From Ophioderma brevispina (Eukaryota > Echinodermata > Ophiuroidea > Amphilepidida > Ophiodermatidae): DNA of 64,000 nt. The translations under genes and the position numbers were made by a program. The DNA is taken from NCBI GenBank assembly GCA_023653785.1, contig JAMKCH010005384.1, forward strand, positions 1-64,000. Direction: 5' to 3'. Of this stretch, positions 13,411 to 24,464 are shown one piece after another; positions within the stretch are counted from its first letter, which is position 1; each line of letters opens with the position of its first letter. Below the pieces are notes generated by a model. That model saw only the letters and a list, made by a program, of their open reading frames with translations. It was not told the origin of the DNA and made no database searches.

Positions 13411-14482
13411 TCCTAGATACCGCCCACTCTTTCACGAGGGGCACCCCCGCTAAATTTGTTCATTAACCTTCATAGAAGACAAATCCACTGAGAAATGATG
13501 CTCTGCTCTCCACGGTCACGGAATTGCTCCATATGACCCAAGTATTACATGCTATAGGATCGGGGATTCCCGGTACTAATTATAATAATCACTATATCAA
13601 GAAAAGTTGATCATCAACCAATATGAGGGAAGTTTATTTAATTAAAAAGAAACTTAACGGTATCAAAATTTCATTATCGATAAAAAAATGAGGGCGTGTG
13701 TCATATAAAATAAGTCATTATTGCTTTAATACTAAGGAGAATAACTCCAGATATGTGAAGGATCTATTTTTTAGAGGATCCATATAATGATTACTACGTC
13801 CTTAGGTTTACTGACTGCTAAAACTGGCTTGAATTGTGGGCTCTCCAATATGGTAGTGTGGCGTTAAGTACGTGAACTTGTGGCTGGTTTAGAGTAACGC
13901 ACTTGCGAAAAGCCTACCTACTGGTATGAGACAGTCGCCTCACGTTACCATTAATAGCAAGAGCAAAGATTGAGCAAAAGAGTTTCTGGTTTGTAGAAAT
14001 GTTTGAAAGGTGATATATAGCAAGCGGAATGCTTTGCCACAATAACTCCTGGTGGAATAAGATGTAGTCGCTCAAGTGCCGTCAAAATAGGTTAAAACGA
14101 TTGGTGTATGCACACTGAATTTCATATTCTCAGCAAATAATTCGACGAAGTAAATATTATTTGTTAGCGCAGTTTTTATATTTTTGATTAAAGGTAGATT
14201 ATTTTTATTTTAACGGTTATGTTATTCTACTGATACTTTCTATGAAACATGCTACTGATACTTTCTATGAAACATATTCCAATTATGGCCGTTATTTGTG
14301 TGTAAATAATAGGTTAAAATTGCGTACTTGTTTGTTGAGAGAGAAATGAGCTAAATCAATGCATAAAAGATGATTTTTACTAATTTTTACCAACCTATAG
14401 AGCACCAAACCAGTTTCCAAACAGACAGTGATGAGTTATATATTTATTACGTACTTGAATTATTACGAATATTGATTATTGT

Positions 14483-14500
14483 TTTTTTTTTTTTTTTTTC
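14483..14500. repeat. Poly-T tract in unit C
   Basis: A T18 run stands where unit B has only T6 (near 7112). It marks homopolymer length change between otherwise close units. Confidence 0.7.
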
Positions 14501-14999
14501 AAAAAACATTATTAAAAATGATACAAAATGACGCACATGCATGACGTGTTAGCAACATATTTCCAGGTATAAGCAAACATAGCCATAATATTTAAATTGA
14601 ATCTAATACTTAAACCGAGTCACTGTGTTGCAGCTAAAAGACACGCACCTTGCCTGTTATTGGATCGATAACAGGATATCAACACCATTAAACATTTATT
14701 TCAGCAAGGAACGGGTCCAAAACACTACCGCTTTGTTATTGGCGGCTCCCGAAGGCTACCATCTATTAGCATGTGTTTATTTTGTATTTTTTAGATTCAA
14801 CCGTGTTCTTTCGCCTTCGGCCCTGCTCATCGGCAGTTGTGATTTAGAACCTTCCAGTGACCTAGCACTTAACACCATCATATAGGAACAATATCAATAA
14901 TGCATAGGAAAAGGCTACAATTAAGAGCACGTACCTCACAAGGAGTGCGTCTAACTGGTCTCGAGTCGAATCAAAGTAAACATAAAGACGCAATAAAAT

Positions 15000-15449
15000 T
15001 TAAATAGCAAATGTCATTTTTGGATTCTTATCGACTTTGTTGAACTTCAAAATGACTGTCCTTGGAATTAACTCCGAATATCCATACCAAAAACTGCGTT
15101 GGTCTATCTTTAAATAATGTAAAAGCAGCTGATATAGGTACAAACAAGGCATAAGTTCCCCATTGATCAATTTGATTGAACCTGACATTGTGATTGTATA
15201 TTCACCTGCTTTTTTGATATACAGGTGTGGATTTGATTGAAAAGTAAACGATGAGAGCGGATCTGCTGTTCCCCAACGCACTATTGTATTACTTTTTTGA
15301 CATAGTAACTGCCATTGTCTGTTGTTGCAGTATGACACAATCAATGTCAACATAACATAAGGATGGCCGTTACCTTGCGACAAAGTGTATGAAAACATAT
15401 CGCCATGTTCTTTTTGTATTTTCAGCGCGTAATTGATACGTTTTCTCAA
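15000..15449 (-). CDS. TNF/C1q-like coding segment, longest open copy (unit C)
   Basis: The frame stays open for about 149 codons on the minus strand and ends with MTFAI and a TAA at 15000-15002. No ATG lies at its upstream end (the frame begins at a TTG), so if real it is an exon or a piece of one. N-terminal part: KRINYALKIQKEHG, amphipathic and charged. Middle: SNTIVRWGTADPLSSFTF, then PHLYIKKAGEYTITMSGSIK and INGELMPC. End: LHYLKIDQRSFWYGYSELI. The tryptophan before a serine-rich turn and the LYIxxAGEYTI strand resemble TNF-homology or C1q folds, but no search could be run. The stretch between SQ and QKSN (GNGHPYVMLTL...) may be a ~55 bp retained intron with GT at its start and AG at its end. 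If so, the T6 run near 15292-15297 is one base short and this copy is frameshifted. Confidence 0.42.
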   Translation of the reverse strand: MRKRINYALKIQKEHGDMFSYTLSQGNGHPYVMLTLIVSYCNNRQWQLLCQKSNTIVRWGTADPLSSFTFQSNPHLYIKKAGEYTITMSGSIKLINGELMPCLYLYQLLLHYLKIDQRSFWYGYSELIPRTVILKFNKVDKNPKMTFAI

Positions 15450-16105
15450 TTTTTCGTAAATTTTACGTAATCAGGATACTTTTGACAACATATTGATTTT
15501 ACATTTAGTCCAATATAACTTCTATTTTAGATAAATAAGATAAGATAAATAATTCTATATATTGAACGTATTTATGTTTTTTGTTTACTTTTAAAACTAT
15601 TATTTCTACCTATGAAAGTTCGTATCTTTGTTTTGCAATTGTAAGACAAAAACGGGGAAATTATCTGAGTACCCGTGATCGTGTGACTAAGTTAAATCAC
15701 AGTTTGACCTGGCATTTCTTCTGATCAATATTGTCAAAAGACGATCAATGCTTAGTACATTACTGTGTCTGACTGTGAAGATCTCTAATACTGAAAACTA
15801 ATTAAATGCCCATTACGGAAGTGCTATAGACCACTCTCGTAATTGAACACATTCATTAACTCGTTGTGGGTGGTAGTATACAGATTAATTATCGAAACGG
15901 GGTGGTATTTGAAAATGAAACACAGGAATGTGAGTTAATATTGTCCACTTTGTAAATCAATAAACCTGTAAATCTATATGGAATAGATTGTAGAACAAAT
16001 ATGGGAAAATTGTGAGTGACAAATCCAATGTTTAATCACAAATTTTAGACTCGACATCTTTGCTGAAGGCTTCTTCAGATCAAGTGAGTAATAACCAATC
16101 CACTG

Positions 16106-17779
16106 ATCATTGTACATATTATTAATCAACTGTTATTTTTCATTACACACTATTCAAGCGTTTATTTTCTCATTAAAATACACACACACACAATAAAAGA
16201 TAATACAAATGATCATCTGTGACAAATAATTAACTTTCTTAGGTCACATGGAAATGTTTAACATATTGATATATGCTGTCCTTGGTAATAAAAACGCTAC
16301 TTAAAAGACAATTCATATACCTGTGCTGACAGTAAATCTGACAACAGCGGAATTCTGAATGATTATTCTTATCTCTGTTTTTATTAATTATTTTTCTCTT
16401 CAGTCATTTGAGAAATATACAAATTGTGATATCAATACCGTCCCCGAGAAATTGTGATCGCGTCTTAAAGCTATGTTTATCATTTTTTATCAGCATTGCT
16501 AGGAACACTGTTTGCCGTTTGCAAAAGCAAGATTGTTTTAAATGATAAACTCACCATTTGCTGATCATTTCCGATGTACGCGATTATTATCCTTCATCAA
16601 GACAATATTCTGAAATACAAATATAAAAGATAGCAACAAATTAGTGGTGGTAGTAATTATCCATAAGAGAAAATGCCCATTATCCATATTAATTAGCAAG
16701 CAACAATTCTTGGTACTTTCAATGCATGGTCTTTCAATTTCATTATGGTCTTTATCTTTGCCAAAGCTTGAATCTCTGAAGGGACTTACAATTTTGGTAA
16801 AACATCGGAACAATAAGAGGTCAGAAAAATTGAAAGAAGAGATCCATACGATGCGGGGTTTAGTTCATGCAATTCACGTGACTCTTTGAGGAGTTCTGGC
16901 GCTTGCCAAATGCAAATCCTTTGTAGATAAGAAAATAGGAAAGAGGATAAATGGTCTTCAAGATGCATGATTATTAAATGTCATATGCTTAGGCTTCCCT
17001 AAGCTTTCGGTCAGTTGCAAATTGATTTTCTGTCGTCACATCGCCTTATAAGCTCATCATGGGGTACTTATTGAATGATTTAATGAAGAACGTTTTGTAT
17101 TTATATGGGGGAAACGGGTGCATATGATCACAATATTACCATGTGATAAAGGATTCTCCTGCAAACCGAGATTGATAACTTTATTAAGGCAAAGCGAAAC
17201 TCAAACAAAAATAACGTAATATTAGAAGAACAAAAGGCATTGTGCTATTAAAAAATCAAATTGTTGCTGCACTTCGATCATAGTATTCAATTCCAAAATT
17301 CCACAATTACAAGTATTCTATTACATTCACACTGCCAAACTAAATGCACGTTATTTTTCAAGGCTTCCAATGATAAAGATCGGCCTCATTTAACAGATTC
17401 ATTCTGAATTTGTAAGAATGTCTCATTACCTTTTTTCCCGTAAGGCAAAGGGAGCAATATATGAGCTAATGTTTAATGTCGTTAATGTAACACTTTACAT
17501 AACAGGGGCACACGATGAGATGTGGATTGTTGAGAGGTGAAAATATCTTTTACCCGCAGCTTGATTGTTGGCATACTTGTATTGCTTGAGCTTCAAAGCA
17601 TTTTTATTGTAAAATAAAAGCAACAAGTTAAATGATGTCTTTCTCAGTGACAGAAATCATATTTTAATTTGACTGTTTTCAAGCGATCTTCTACCTATAA
17701 GCCAGATTGTGCAAACTTATAGAACGATGCAAAACAATAAAACATGAATATGTAACCTAGACATTATAAATGCTTGGCA
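16106..17779. other. Non-repetitive stretch without a recognisable gene
   Basis: AT-rich sequence with a short CA run near 16183-16196. Open frames here are short (under about 85 codons), overlap on opposite strands, and show no family resemblance. No inverted termini were found. Confidence 0.5.
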
Positions 17780-17789
17780 TTATTCTTTG

Positions 17790-17981
17790 TAAGAGGAGGT
17801 ATAGTGTTCTTCCCACAGTGCAAATCTTCCAATACACTTTTTGCACTGGTTGTCACATGAATTTAAAGTGACAAAAAGTACCTAAATGAACAGATCTCAC
17901 CCCAACCTTGCAATATAAGTACTAAGTGCTAAAATTGTATTGAAAGAGAAATGCATTGTGGGAAGAACACTATACCTCCTT
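17790..17981. mobile_element. 192 bp MITE with long TIRs and ~10 bp target duplication
   Basis: The left terminus AGGAGGTATAGTGTTCTTCC (17794) is matched exactly by the inverse of the right terminus (ending 17980), and the match continues through CACARTGCA. The direct repeat TTATTCTTTG flanks the element at 17780-17789 and 17982-17991. A 9-10 bp duplication would suit Mutator-like elements, but the TIR boundary is uncertain by a few bases. There is no coding capacity. Confidence 0.8.
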
Positions 17982-17999
17982 TTATTCTTTGCAATATAG

Positions 18000-19165
18000 C
18001 GCTAATATCACATTTGTCTTATTTTGAAAAAAAATTGCTCTGTATTTTTTCTGAAATCGTGATTAACGGCAAGAACAGCGGAACTCGTCTACCTAACCTC
18101 TTCTGTTTTAAGAATTTGAAAATGGCCTAACCGACAAGGCCCGAGAAGCGACTAGCTGAATATCAGTTTTGGATTGACCTCTTACAATTTGTCTGCACTG
18201 TCCCATATCAAAACATAGACACAATTGCAATGGGATACTTCTGTGTCGCCATCACTATGAATAATAGAGGTGAAAACCTGTCATTGCCATGGTAACAACC
18301 AAGCCTTGTACTTCCTCCTCCCTCACAAGGGAAATACCTTCTTGTTTGCTACTTTTCCTTACAATTTAATTCACACTTTAAGTGGCTCATTCACATCAGT
18401 GGAGAAAACTAATGCCGATTGGCCTTGATGTTTTGTTCTTGTTAATTACTGTACTTACAGTGACATCCTACAATGAAAAAAATGTGTCAACCCTTTGTAC
18501 TGGTTTATATAGAAGCCATTTCATAATATTTTAACACTGACAAACCTAGTGTTAACTCATAATGGGGGTCATCAATGTAATTTCTAAGCAGGAGTCAAAA
18601 TTAACACCAAAGATATTATTTTCATCACATACTGGTGTTCTTTTAATATCACAGATGTTGCTACTAAAATATCCCAAAATAACACCCTGAGCACCCAAAA
18701 ATTAAAATGATTTAAAACTCAAAAGCTTTCGAGAAGCAGTTTCGGTTAACAGGATTTGTAACCTGTAAATGCATTATTTGTTTCCGACGCCAACTTAAAG
18801 CATGAACTGAACATTAAAGTCGCAACATATGAACATTAAAGTGTCGAAGCATTAAGGTTAAGCCTTTGAAAGGTGTTACGTATAGAGCCGACTAAATTAA
18901 CTGTATCACGTGCTGGGTGCAAACCTTTTCAAAGATTCTACCGAATTTACATTTTACATGGATCAGAATTTGATCAATAGCATTGCATTATCCGTAGAGA
19001 AGGGTTTTAATATGGCGCTGATATACTTTGCAATGTGTTTAGAAAATCACATTTTTAAATTTGCCACGTTCACCTCGCTTGATAGTCTGTGTTTGTGTTA
19101 AATGTTACATAGTAATTAATCTGAGAATTGATTAATTTTGCTCTAGTTTTCTTTATTCAGAAACA
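18000..19165. other. Stretch without a recognisable gene
   Basis: AT-rich sequence. Between 18530 and 18700 the motif AACACC and its inverse GGTGTT recur several times, suggesting an eroded repeat, but no clear boundaries can be drawn. Small open frames show no recognisable domain. Confidence 0.4.
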
Positions 19166-19169
19166 TCTT

Positions 19170-19244
19170 CACACACACACGCACACTCACACAGACACAC
19201 GCACACTCACACAGACACACGCACACATAGACACACACACACAC
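19170..19244. repeat. CA-type microsatellite with a higher-order 20-24 bp period
   Basis: CA dinucleotides are interrupted regularly by G and T, giving repeats of ACACGCACACTCACACAG. This is a compound microsatellite. Confidence 0.85.
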
Positions 19245-19521
19245 TTTTGACAAGGTAGACCAGCTTGTCTTCACTACAATCGTAAAAATGGGTTACTCCC
19301 TATGGGGGTTACTTTTTCAACTGTCTTCTAATTAGCCACTTAGGCAAGTGTAAAAAGATCTGTCTACCGTCTGTACCCCGAGGTTTGTCCTATAACAACC
19401 CTAGAAGTATTGAACAGAGCCAATTGGGCGAAAACAATACAAACAAGTGGGCAGTAGATTGCATTGCATGTGCTGTCATCTTCTTACACCGGTTGGTGTA
19501 AAAGGCTCATTGGCAAAAATA

Positions 19522-19730
19522 AGCAGAATGAGCAGAAAAAGTGAGCAGAATGAGCAAAATGGACAGAATGAGCAGAAGAGCAGAATGGACAGAAAAAGCA
19601 GAACGGGCAGAAACGCAGAATGGGCAGAATGAACAGACATGCATCATGGGCAGAAAATGCAGAATGGGCAGAAACAAGCAGCAAGGATAGTATAGGCAGA
19701 GAAGCAGGATGAGCAGAAAGGAGGCAGAAC
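19522..19730. repeat. GCAGAA-type minisatellite, forward arm
   Basis: Degenerate tandem units of about 9-15 bp built on AGCAGAATG and GGGCAGAAA. The same motif appears in inverted orientation at 19959-20077. The frames it opens in several directions are low-complexity and not genes. Confidence 0.85.
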
Positions 19731-19958
19731 TGAATCCTTATGACCAAAAAAAAATATAATACTTTGGCTTGGGTTCCAGAGGATCTTCGTAATTTTTGAA
19801 ATTATCTCTGTATATTGGACCCCTGTCATTTGACCCCTGAATGTCAACAGAAAAAAAAGGCAACGAATGTTATGGTGATTATGGGCCGAGTAACCCGTTC
19901 ATAACTGGTGTCAAAATTAAGACTCGTTGCAACAAAAAATATTGGTCCCACCTGCTTA

Positions 19959-20077
19959 ACCTGCTCATTTGCTAGTCCTGTTCATTCTGCTCATTTTTTT
20001 TGCATTCTTCCCATTCTGCTTTTTCTGCCCATTCTGCTTTTCTGCCCATTCTGCTTTTTCTGTCTGCCCATTCTGCG
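19959..20077. repeat. Same minisatellite, inverted arm
   Basis: The units read TTCTGCCCATTCTGCTTTT, the reverse complement of the motif at 19522-19730. The two arms are separated by about 230 bp of ordinary sequence and could pair into a long imperfect hairpin. Confidence 0.85.
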
Positions 20078-20558
20078 TACGGATGCTCGAACTTGAGGTT
20101 TGTACAAAACACAAGAGGTTTTTTATGTGACTGGACATGCATGAAAAGAGGATACATAAAAATCGTTACGTTTTCACTCTGATCTCCATCCAAATATGGC
20201 GGGTGCGATGCTGTGCTGATAGTGTGTTGCTTTCGAACTACGGATGCGTTGCTTACTGTTCGAATCCCCGTGAACCGTTTTATTTTGATTGAATCATTGT
20301 AATTATTTTTACAATTAGAGAAGTAAAAAAAACTATGAAATCACGTAAGTAAAAAAATATAGTTGCGCGCGCACACTTGATCGACCTGGTGACCTTCTAA
20401 CCCTAAAATTCAATGCGGAGAAATGGTCTGCAGCTTGAATAGGAATGTTCTTGCTGTGTATCTGAATCTGTTGTTTGGTTTCCAAAGGGTCACAGGATGT
20501 ACAAAAGATGAGCTTTTTTTTTCTGTACGAATAATGTAATAAATTAAGATTGATTTAA

Positions 20559-21317
20559 CACTTAATGACTCAACTGGGGTTTCCTAGGACCCCCAAAATT
20601 TGTTTTCGCGCTGGCCGCTTTTACGCGTGTGATTTTTAACGCCGATTTTTTTTTGTAAATTGTCTTACGTTTAAATGCGCTTCTTTCATAACCAAAATAA
20701 ATTAAAATTCAGCCAAGCCGTTAATTATTTAATTATGTGGGGGGGTCCCATGGACACCTCCCCCCCCCCCCCCTTGGGCACTACTGGCAGTCCTTTGAGT
20801 AATATTTTTAAAAATAAGATAAGAAACCGAAGAACTAAAGCCAATTTTTCCACACATGCCGATTTCTCACATCCACACATACATTACTAAACAGTATTAG
20901 TAACAATAAAAATAAATTAACATTTATGTGCTGAAAACATACATTGTGTATTTGCAACACACCGTAAAAACATCAGGATTCCCTAAAACTGCTGGTTTTG
21001 TGTTAAATATAGTAAATTTGGGTCTCCTATAATAGATATCAACATAAAATGTTTTCAAAATTTTGATGTAAGCGCAAGCTCATTTGAACTTTTCCGTCTT
21101 TTTGCCCAATTTTCGCGTGTTTGAAAACAAGGTTTTGCCCCTAATTTTGGCACCCAAATAAAAATCTCATTTTTTATATTCTGATTTGGGTTGTTTATGA
21201 GGCCTTCCACCATGTGGTATCAATTTCGTGCAAAATCCCTCGGGAAAGTGTTTCCTTAGGGAGGGGGGTTCCACCCCCGGCCCCAACGGGAGTGAACACC
21301 CCTTGCGTCACTTAATT
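20559..21317 (+). mobile_element. TTAA-flanked non-autonomous DNA transposon, copy 1
   Basis: TTAA lies at 20555-20558 and again at 21318-21321. The left end begins CACTTAATGAC and the right end, inverted, gives AATTAAGTGAC. The whole body is homologous, in reverse orientation, to 48959-49755. Shared words are CGCGCTGGCCGCTTTACGCG-like text (20614), CAAGCCGTTAAT, TCATTTGAA, GGTTTTGCCCCTAATTT and ATGTGGTATCAATTTCGT. Internal G and C homopolymers lie near both ends (20738-20774 and 21262-21290). TTAA target choice is typical of piggyBac and Kolobok superfamilies. No transposase frame is present. Confidence 0.75.
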
Positions 21318-22289
21318 TTAAAACCCGTATCGTTGCTACGTTGCGTATGCCTTGGAAACTGTTTGCCACAGATGTTGTTTTGGGAGTTATTCAAGTGTTT
21401 TGACATTTTGCTAATTGAAAAATGTAACAAGAACAAATTCAGCTCAGCTGCAATTTTTAATTTAGCAATGAAATCCTCCATCTCTGTTTTTTTCTGAAAT
21501 TGGTCCTCTGGGGAAACGACATTTGTCATAGTTTTTTTTCTTTGTTGTTTCGGCATGTTGTATAGCTTTGTCTACAATCCAAAGATTTAATTGATACTGA
21601 CTAGCTTGGTATTGAATTTAATTAATGGTCTAATTATGTGTCGTATTTCCTGAAACCTCCGCTTCATCACACTAAAATTCAAATGATTTTGTCAATATAT
21701 ACATATATCTGAGTGTTGGGCTCAAAATTTGTTCAGACATACTGACATATAATGTCTTAAATGTATCAGTCATGTCCTGAAACACAGCTAGAATTCACCA
21801 TATTTTCGTTGGAAATTATTTTCAGCGCATGAAGATGACTTAATAATTTTCATTTTAACAAATTGCAAATATGGCTCATTTATATGTGCAAAGAAAGAGA
21901 GAATGGTTCATAGAGTAGGAAATTACACTGTAACATTTTTTCCATATCTCTCATGTGTCAGTATGGCAGGACAGCGACGATATATAGTTCTTTTTAAGGT
22001 ATATCAGCGATAATTCGAGAGAAAAAAAAATGTAGAAGCATGTTTTAAAAACTATTAATCGATACTTAAACTTGTACAATTCCATATAACTGCTTTAATG
22101 TAGAAACAAACACCAATAGTGACAAATTAAGAATTTTAGGAAATTTCCATAACCGTCTCCCACAAATAGACTACAGGGAGACGGTGTCTCAAATCTGCAC
22201 TAAACAGGTGGTTGTGGTTTGCACCATTACAAATGAACAAGATCATAGGTTTGTGTTTTTTGAGTTCAGCTGTAATTGTATCACGTGCA

Positions 22290-22565
22290 CAATATCACGC
22301 TGAAATCTGTGATATTCACCGGGAAATGCTTTTTTGATCTCACGCAAGTTCGAATTTTGATACGCACGTATAGAAATTACAGAATCAATAAAAAGTACTG
22401 CTGTTGTCCTTTAATACAAACGAATTTCAAAAGCCAACACTTGCAAGGTATGTTCGCATATCCATGCCCGTAACAGAAATATAAAAATAAGAATTTTGAT
22501 GTATTTTTTCCCCCCCCCCCCCCTTTGTTTCGGTTAGCAAATCGCTGCTAACCCCTTAACTAATA
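22290..22565 (+). repeat. Dispersed repeat, copy with empty site
   Basis: Homologous to 57550-57663 plus 57988-58140. Shared words: TTTTTGATCTCA.., TACGCACGTATAGAAAT, AAAAAGTACTG, ATATCCATGCC.GTAACA and AAATCGCTGCTAA. At CCTTTAATAC this copy is continuous, whereas the other copy carries a 324 bp insertion there. It ends in a small hairpin (22532-22553), and a C14 run (22510-22523) lies just before it. The family is not recognised. Confidence 0.7.
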
Positions 22566-24464
22566 AACAAGATAGCGAATGACAACACTAACAACAAGAA
22601 AATGGTATCATTCTCGATACAACTCATACTAGAAACATGATTTATGCAATTTAGTACTACACAAGTAGACGTTTGGACTTTTTAAAGTTTTTATTGATTT
22701 CAATCTATAATTTAAACTTGAAGCCATTTAATGACGATTGTCTGCTGCTTTAAGGCACAGCACTGTATGCTATAGTCGGATTTTTAGTCCTGTCGTTCTA
22801 AAATTTTTTTCGGGGCGTGTCGAGAGTCCATTTGTTCTGAGAGGTTGTATGCTTTTAAACCCCATCATACAATCTAATTTCGATGTCACGATTACTGGGA
22901 TTCTATTCAGGCCATAATAAAAAAAAATGGTCCTCTGTTTCTCACGAAGCAAATGCTACAAAGGCAAATGCCTGCATAATTCCAAACACTAAACTTGCAC
23001 AAACTCTGAAAGCGTTCAACATACGAAAATGAATATTAATAAGTAATTATTACTAACGACAAAGTTCTTTTACGTCAATTAAGAATACTAGAAAATTCAG
23101 GAAGTGTCCAATGGTCAAGCATTTATCTTATACTGTAATTTAAAGAGTTTTGGTCGCAGTCATAAACAAACTACAATAGCTACGTTGCCTAATCCTCCTC
23201 TTCACCCAGCCTTGAATGTCAGGACGTGCTTTTAAAATTCCGTTCTTTATTGGAACACCAAACAAAGGAATCTGATAGCGTGTCTCAAACATTACGAACA
23301 AATCTGTTCAATTGAATCTGTATGAATCCTTTATAATTCAATACGAAAAAGTTCATGTACAATGGGTTAAGCATCTTACTCTGTTGAACAAGTTTAGCAT
23401 TTCCAGCTGTTAATGGGCTTTTTAGTTTTTTGAACTCAACACCGCCCCTCCCCATTAATTCGGACCATCGTCAATATGCGTTTACTGACAGGAATTAAAA
23501 AATCAGACTATAACATCCTGTCTGAAAAATTCAATAATCTGACCTTCCTCATTTCAATAATAGTTTTAATTAAGAACATAACTCAACGTCCTACGTCTGA
23601 AATTTGGATTTCGTGGCCGGCCCCCAGCACTTCCTTCGAAGTACCCAAGCACGCCCCATCTGACTAGCCAAGTTAGATGCGTCGCCTGACGCATTCGAGG
23701 GTAGATCAATAGAGGGCGCGAGAGTGCTTCTAGAAGATCGACTACCGGGTACTCGCCGGTTATGTCCATTGGAGCCAGTTTTGTTCTAACAATGGAACAC
23801 GGAACGGTCCAACCGCTATGGACCGTTGAGTTTTGCATACGCCCCTAATTAATAAACATTTTTTGCAAGCGTGACTATGAATTTTGGTTCCCTGACTGTT
23901 GCCTGAAGACCCTTCAAACGTTTTATTATTCTTGTTCTAAGCTCCGGTTAACGTGGATGGCCAGCTAAAGAGTCATACCTTATTTGGTCACAACGCGTTG
24001 CTGCTTTCATTAGCATTTAGAAAAACAAAAGCCTAAATACCATTTTCTAACGTGTTATTTAAGGAGACAATCTTTCAATTCTGTTATTCTTAAAAGCACA
24101 GGACCCCTAAAGCCATTTGGAAACAGAACGAAAAAAGGTGATCAAGAAAGGATAACATCAGGGAAGAAATAAGTACACCCTTGATAGAAACAAAGACAAG
24201 GACACACACACAATGACAAAAAGGATAACCCCAGAAATACCACCGAGATAATTCCAAAGTTATTGTTAAAATAACACAAGAAAAAACAAATTGTATCAAT
24301 TACTGACGAAATTATTAATAGCAAAGAAAAGATTAATTTTTGTTTGTGTCTTATCTTATAATTTTTCAATTTTTCTTTGAGTTCAATACTGTAATGTCCT
24401 CAACCAACCTCTCCCTTCAATGCATCCATCCGGATTGCCAACGCATCTTTGCACGCTATTAGAC
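22566..24464. other. Stretch without a recognisable gene; one GC-richer island
   Basis: The island at about 23600-23830 is richer in G and C than its surroundings and stays open for 90 codons on the minus strand. It shows no recognisable domain and could equally be a repeat remnant. The rest is AT-rich and featureless to inspection. Confidence 0.35.

Larger units (their letters stand above)
10311..16105. repeat. Tandem unit C of the three-unit array
   Basis: This unit follows the same order as A and B and stops matching B at about 16105, just after ATAACCAATCCACT, where B continues into the AAAGCGAACTGAG block. C contains extra sequence around 11900-13550, including a MITE-like element (12771-13410). 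It holds the longest open copy of the minus-strand coding-like segment. Confidence 0.75.

Noticed and set aside
16565..16968. Overlapping frames of 60-82 codons on both strands
   Set aside because: Mutual overlap on opposite strands, no recognised domain, and no ATG or splice context that distinguishes one of them.
19170..20077. CRISPR-like array in the short repeats
   Set aside because: The repeats are contiguous and degenerate without uniform spacers, and the host is clearly eukaryotic.
20205..20285. Possible tRNA gene with TGTTCGAATCC
   Set aside because: A B-box-like word is present, but the T stem, anticodon stem and acceptor stem do not pair. At most it is a degenerate SINE fragment.
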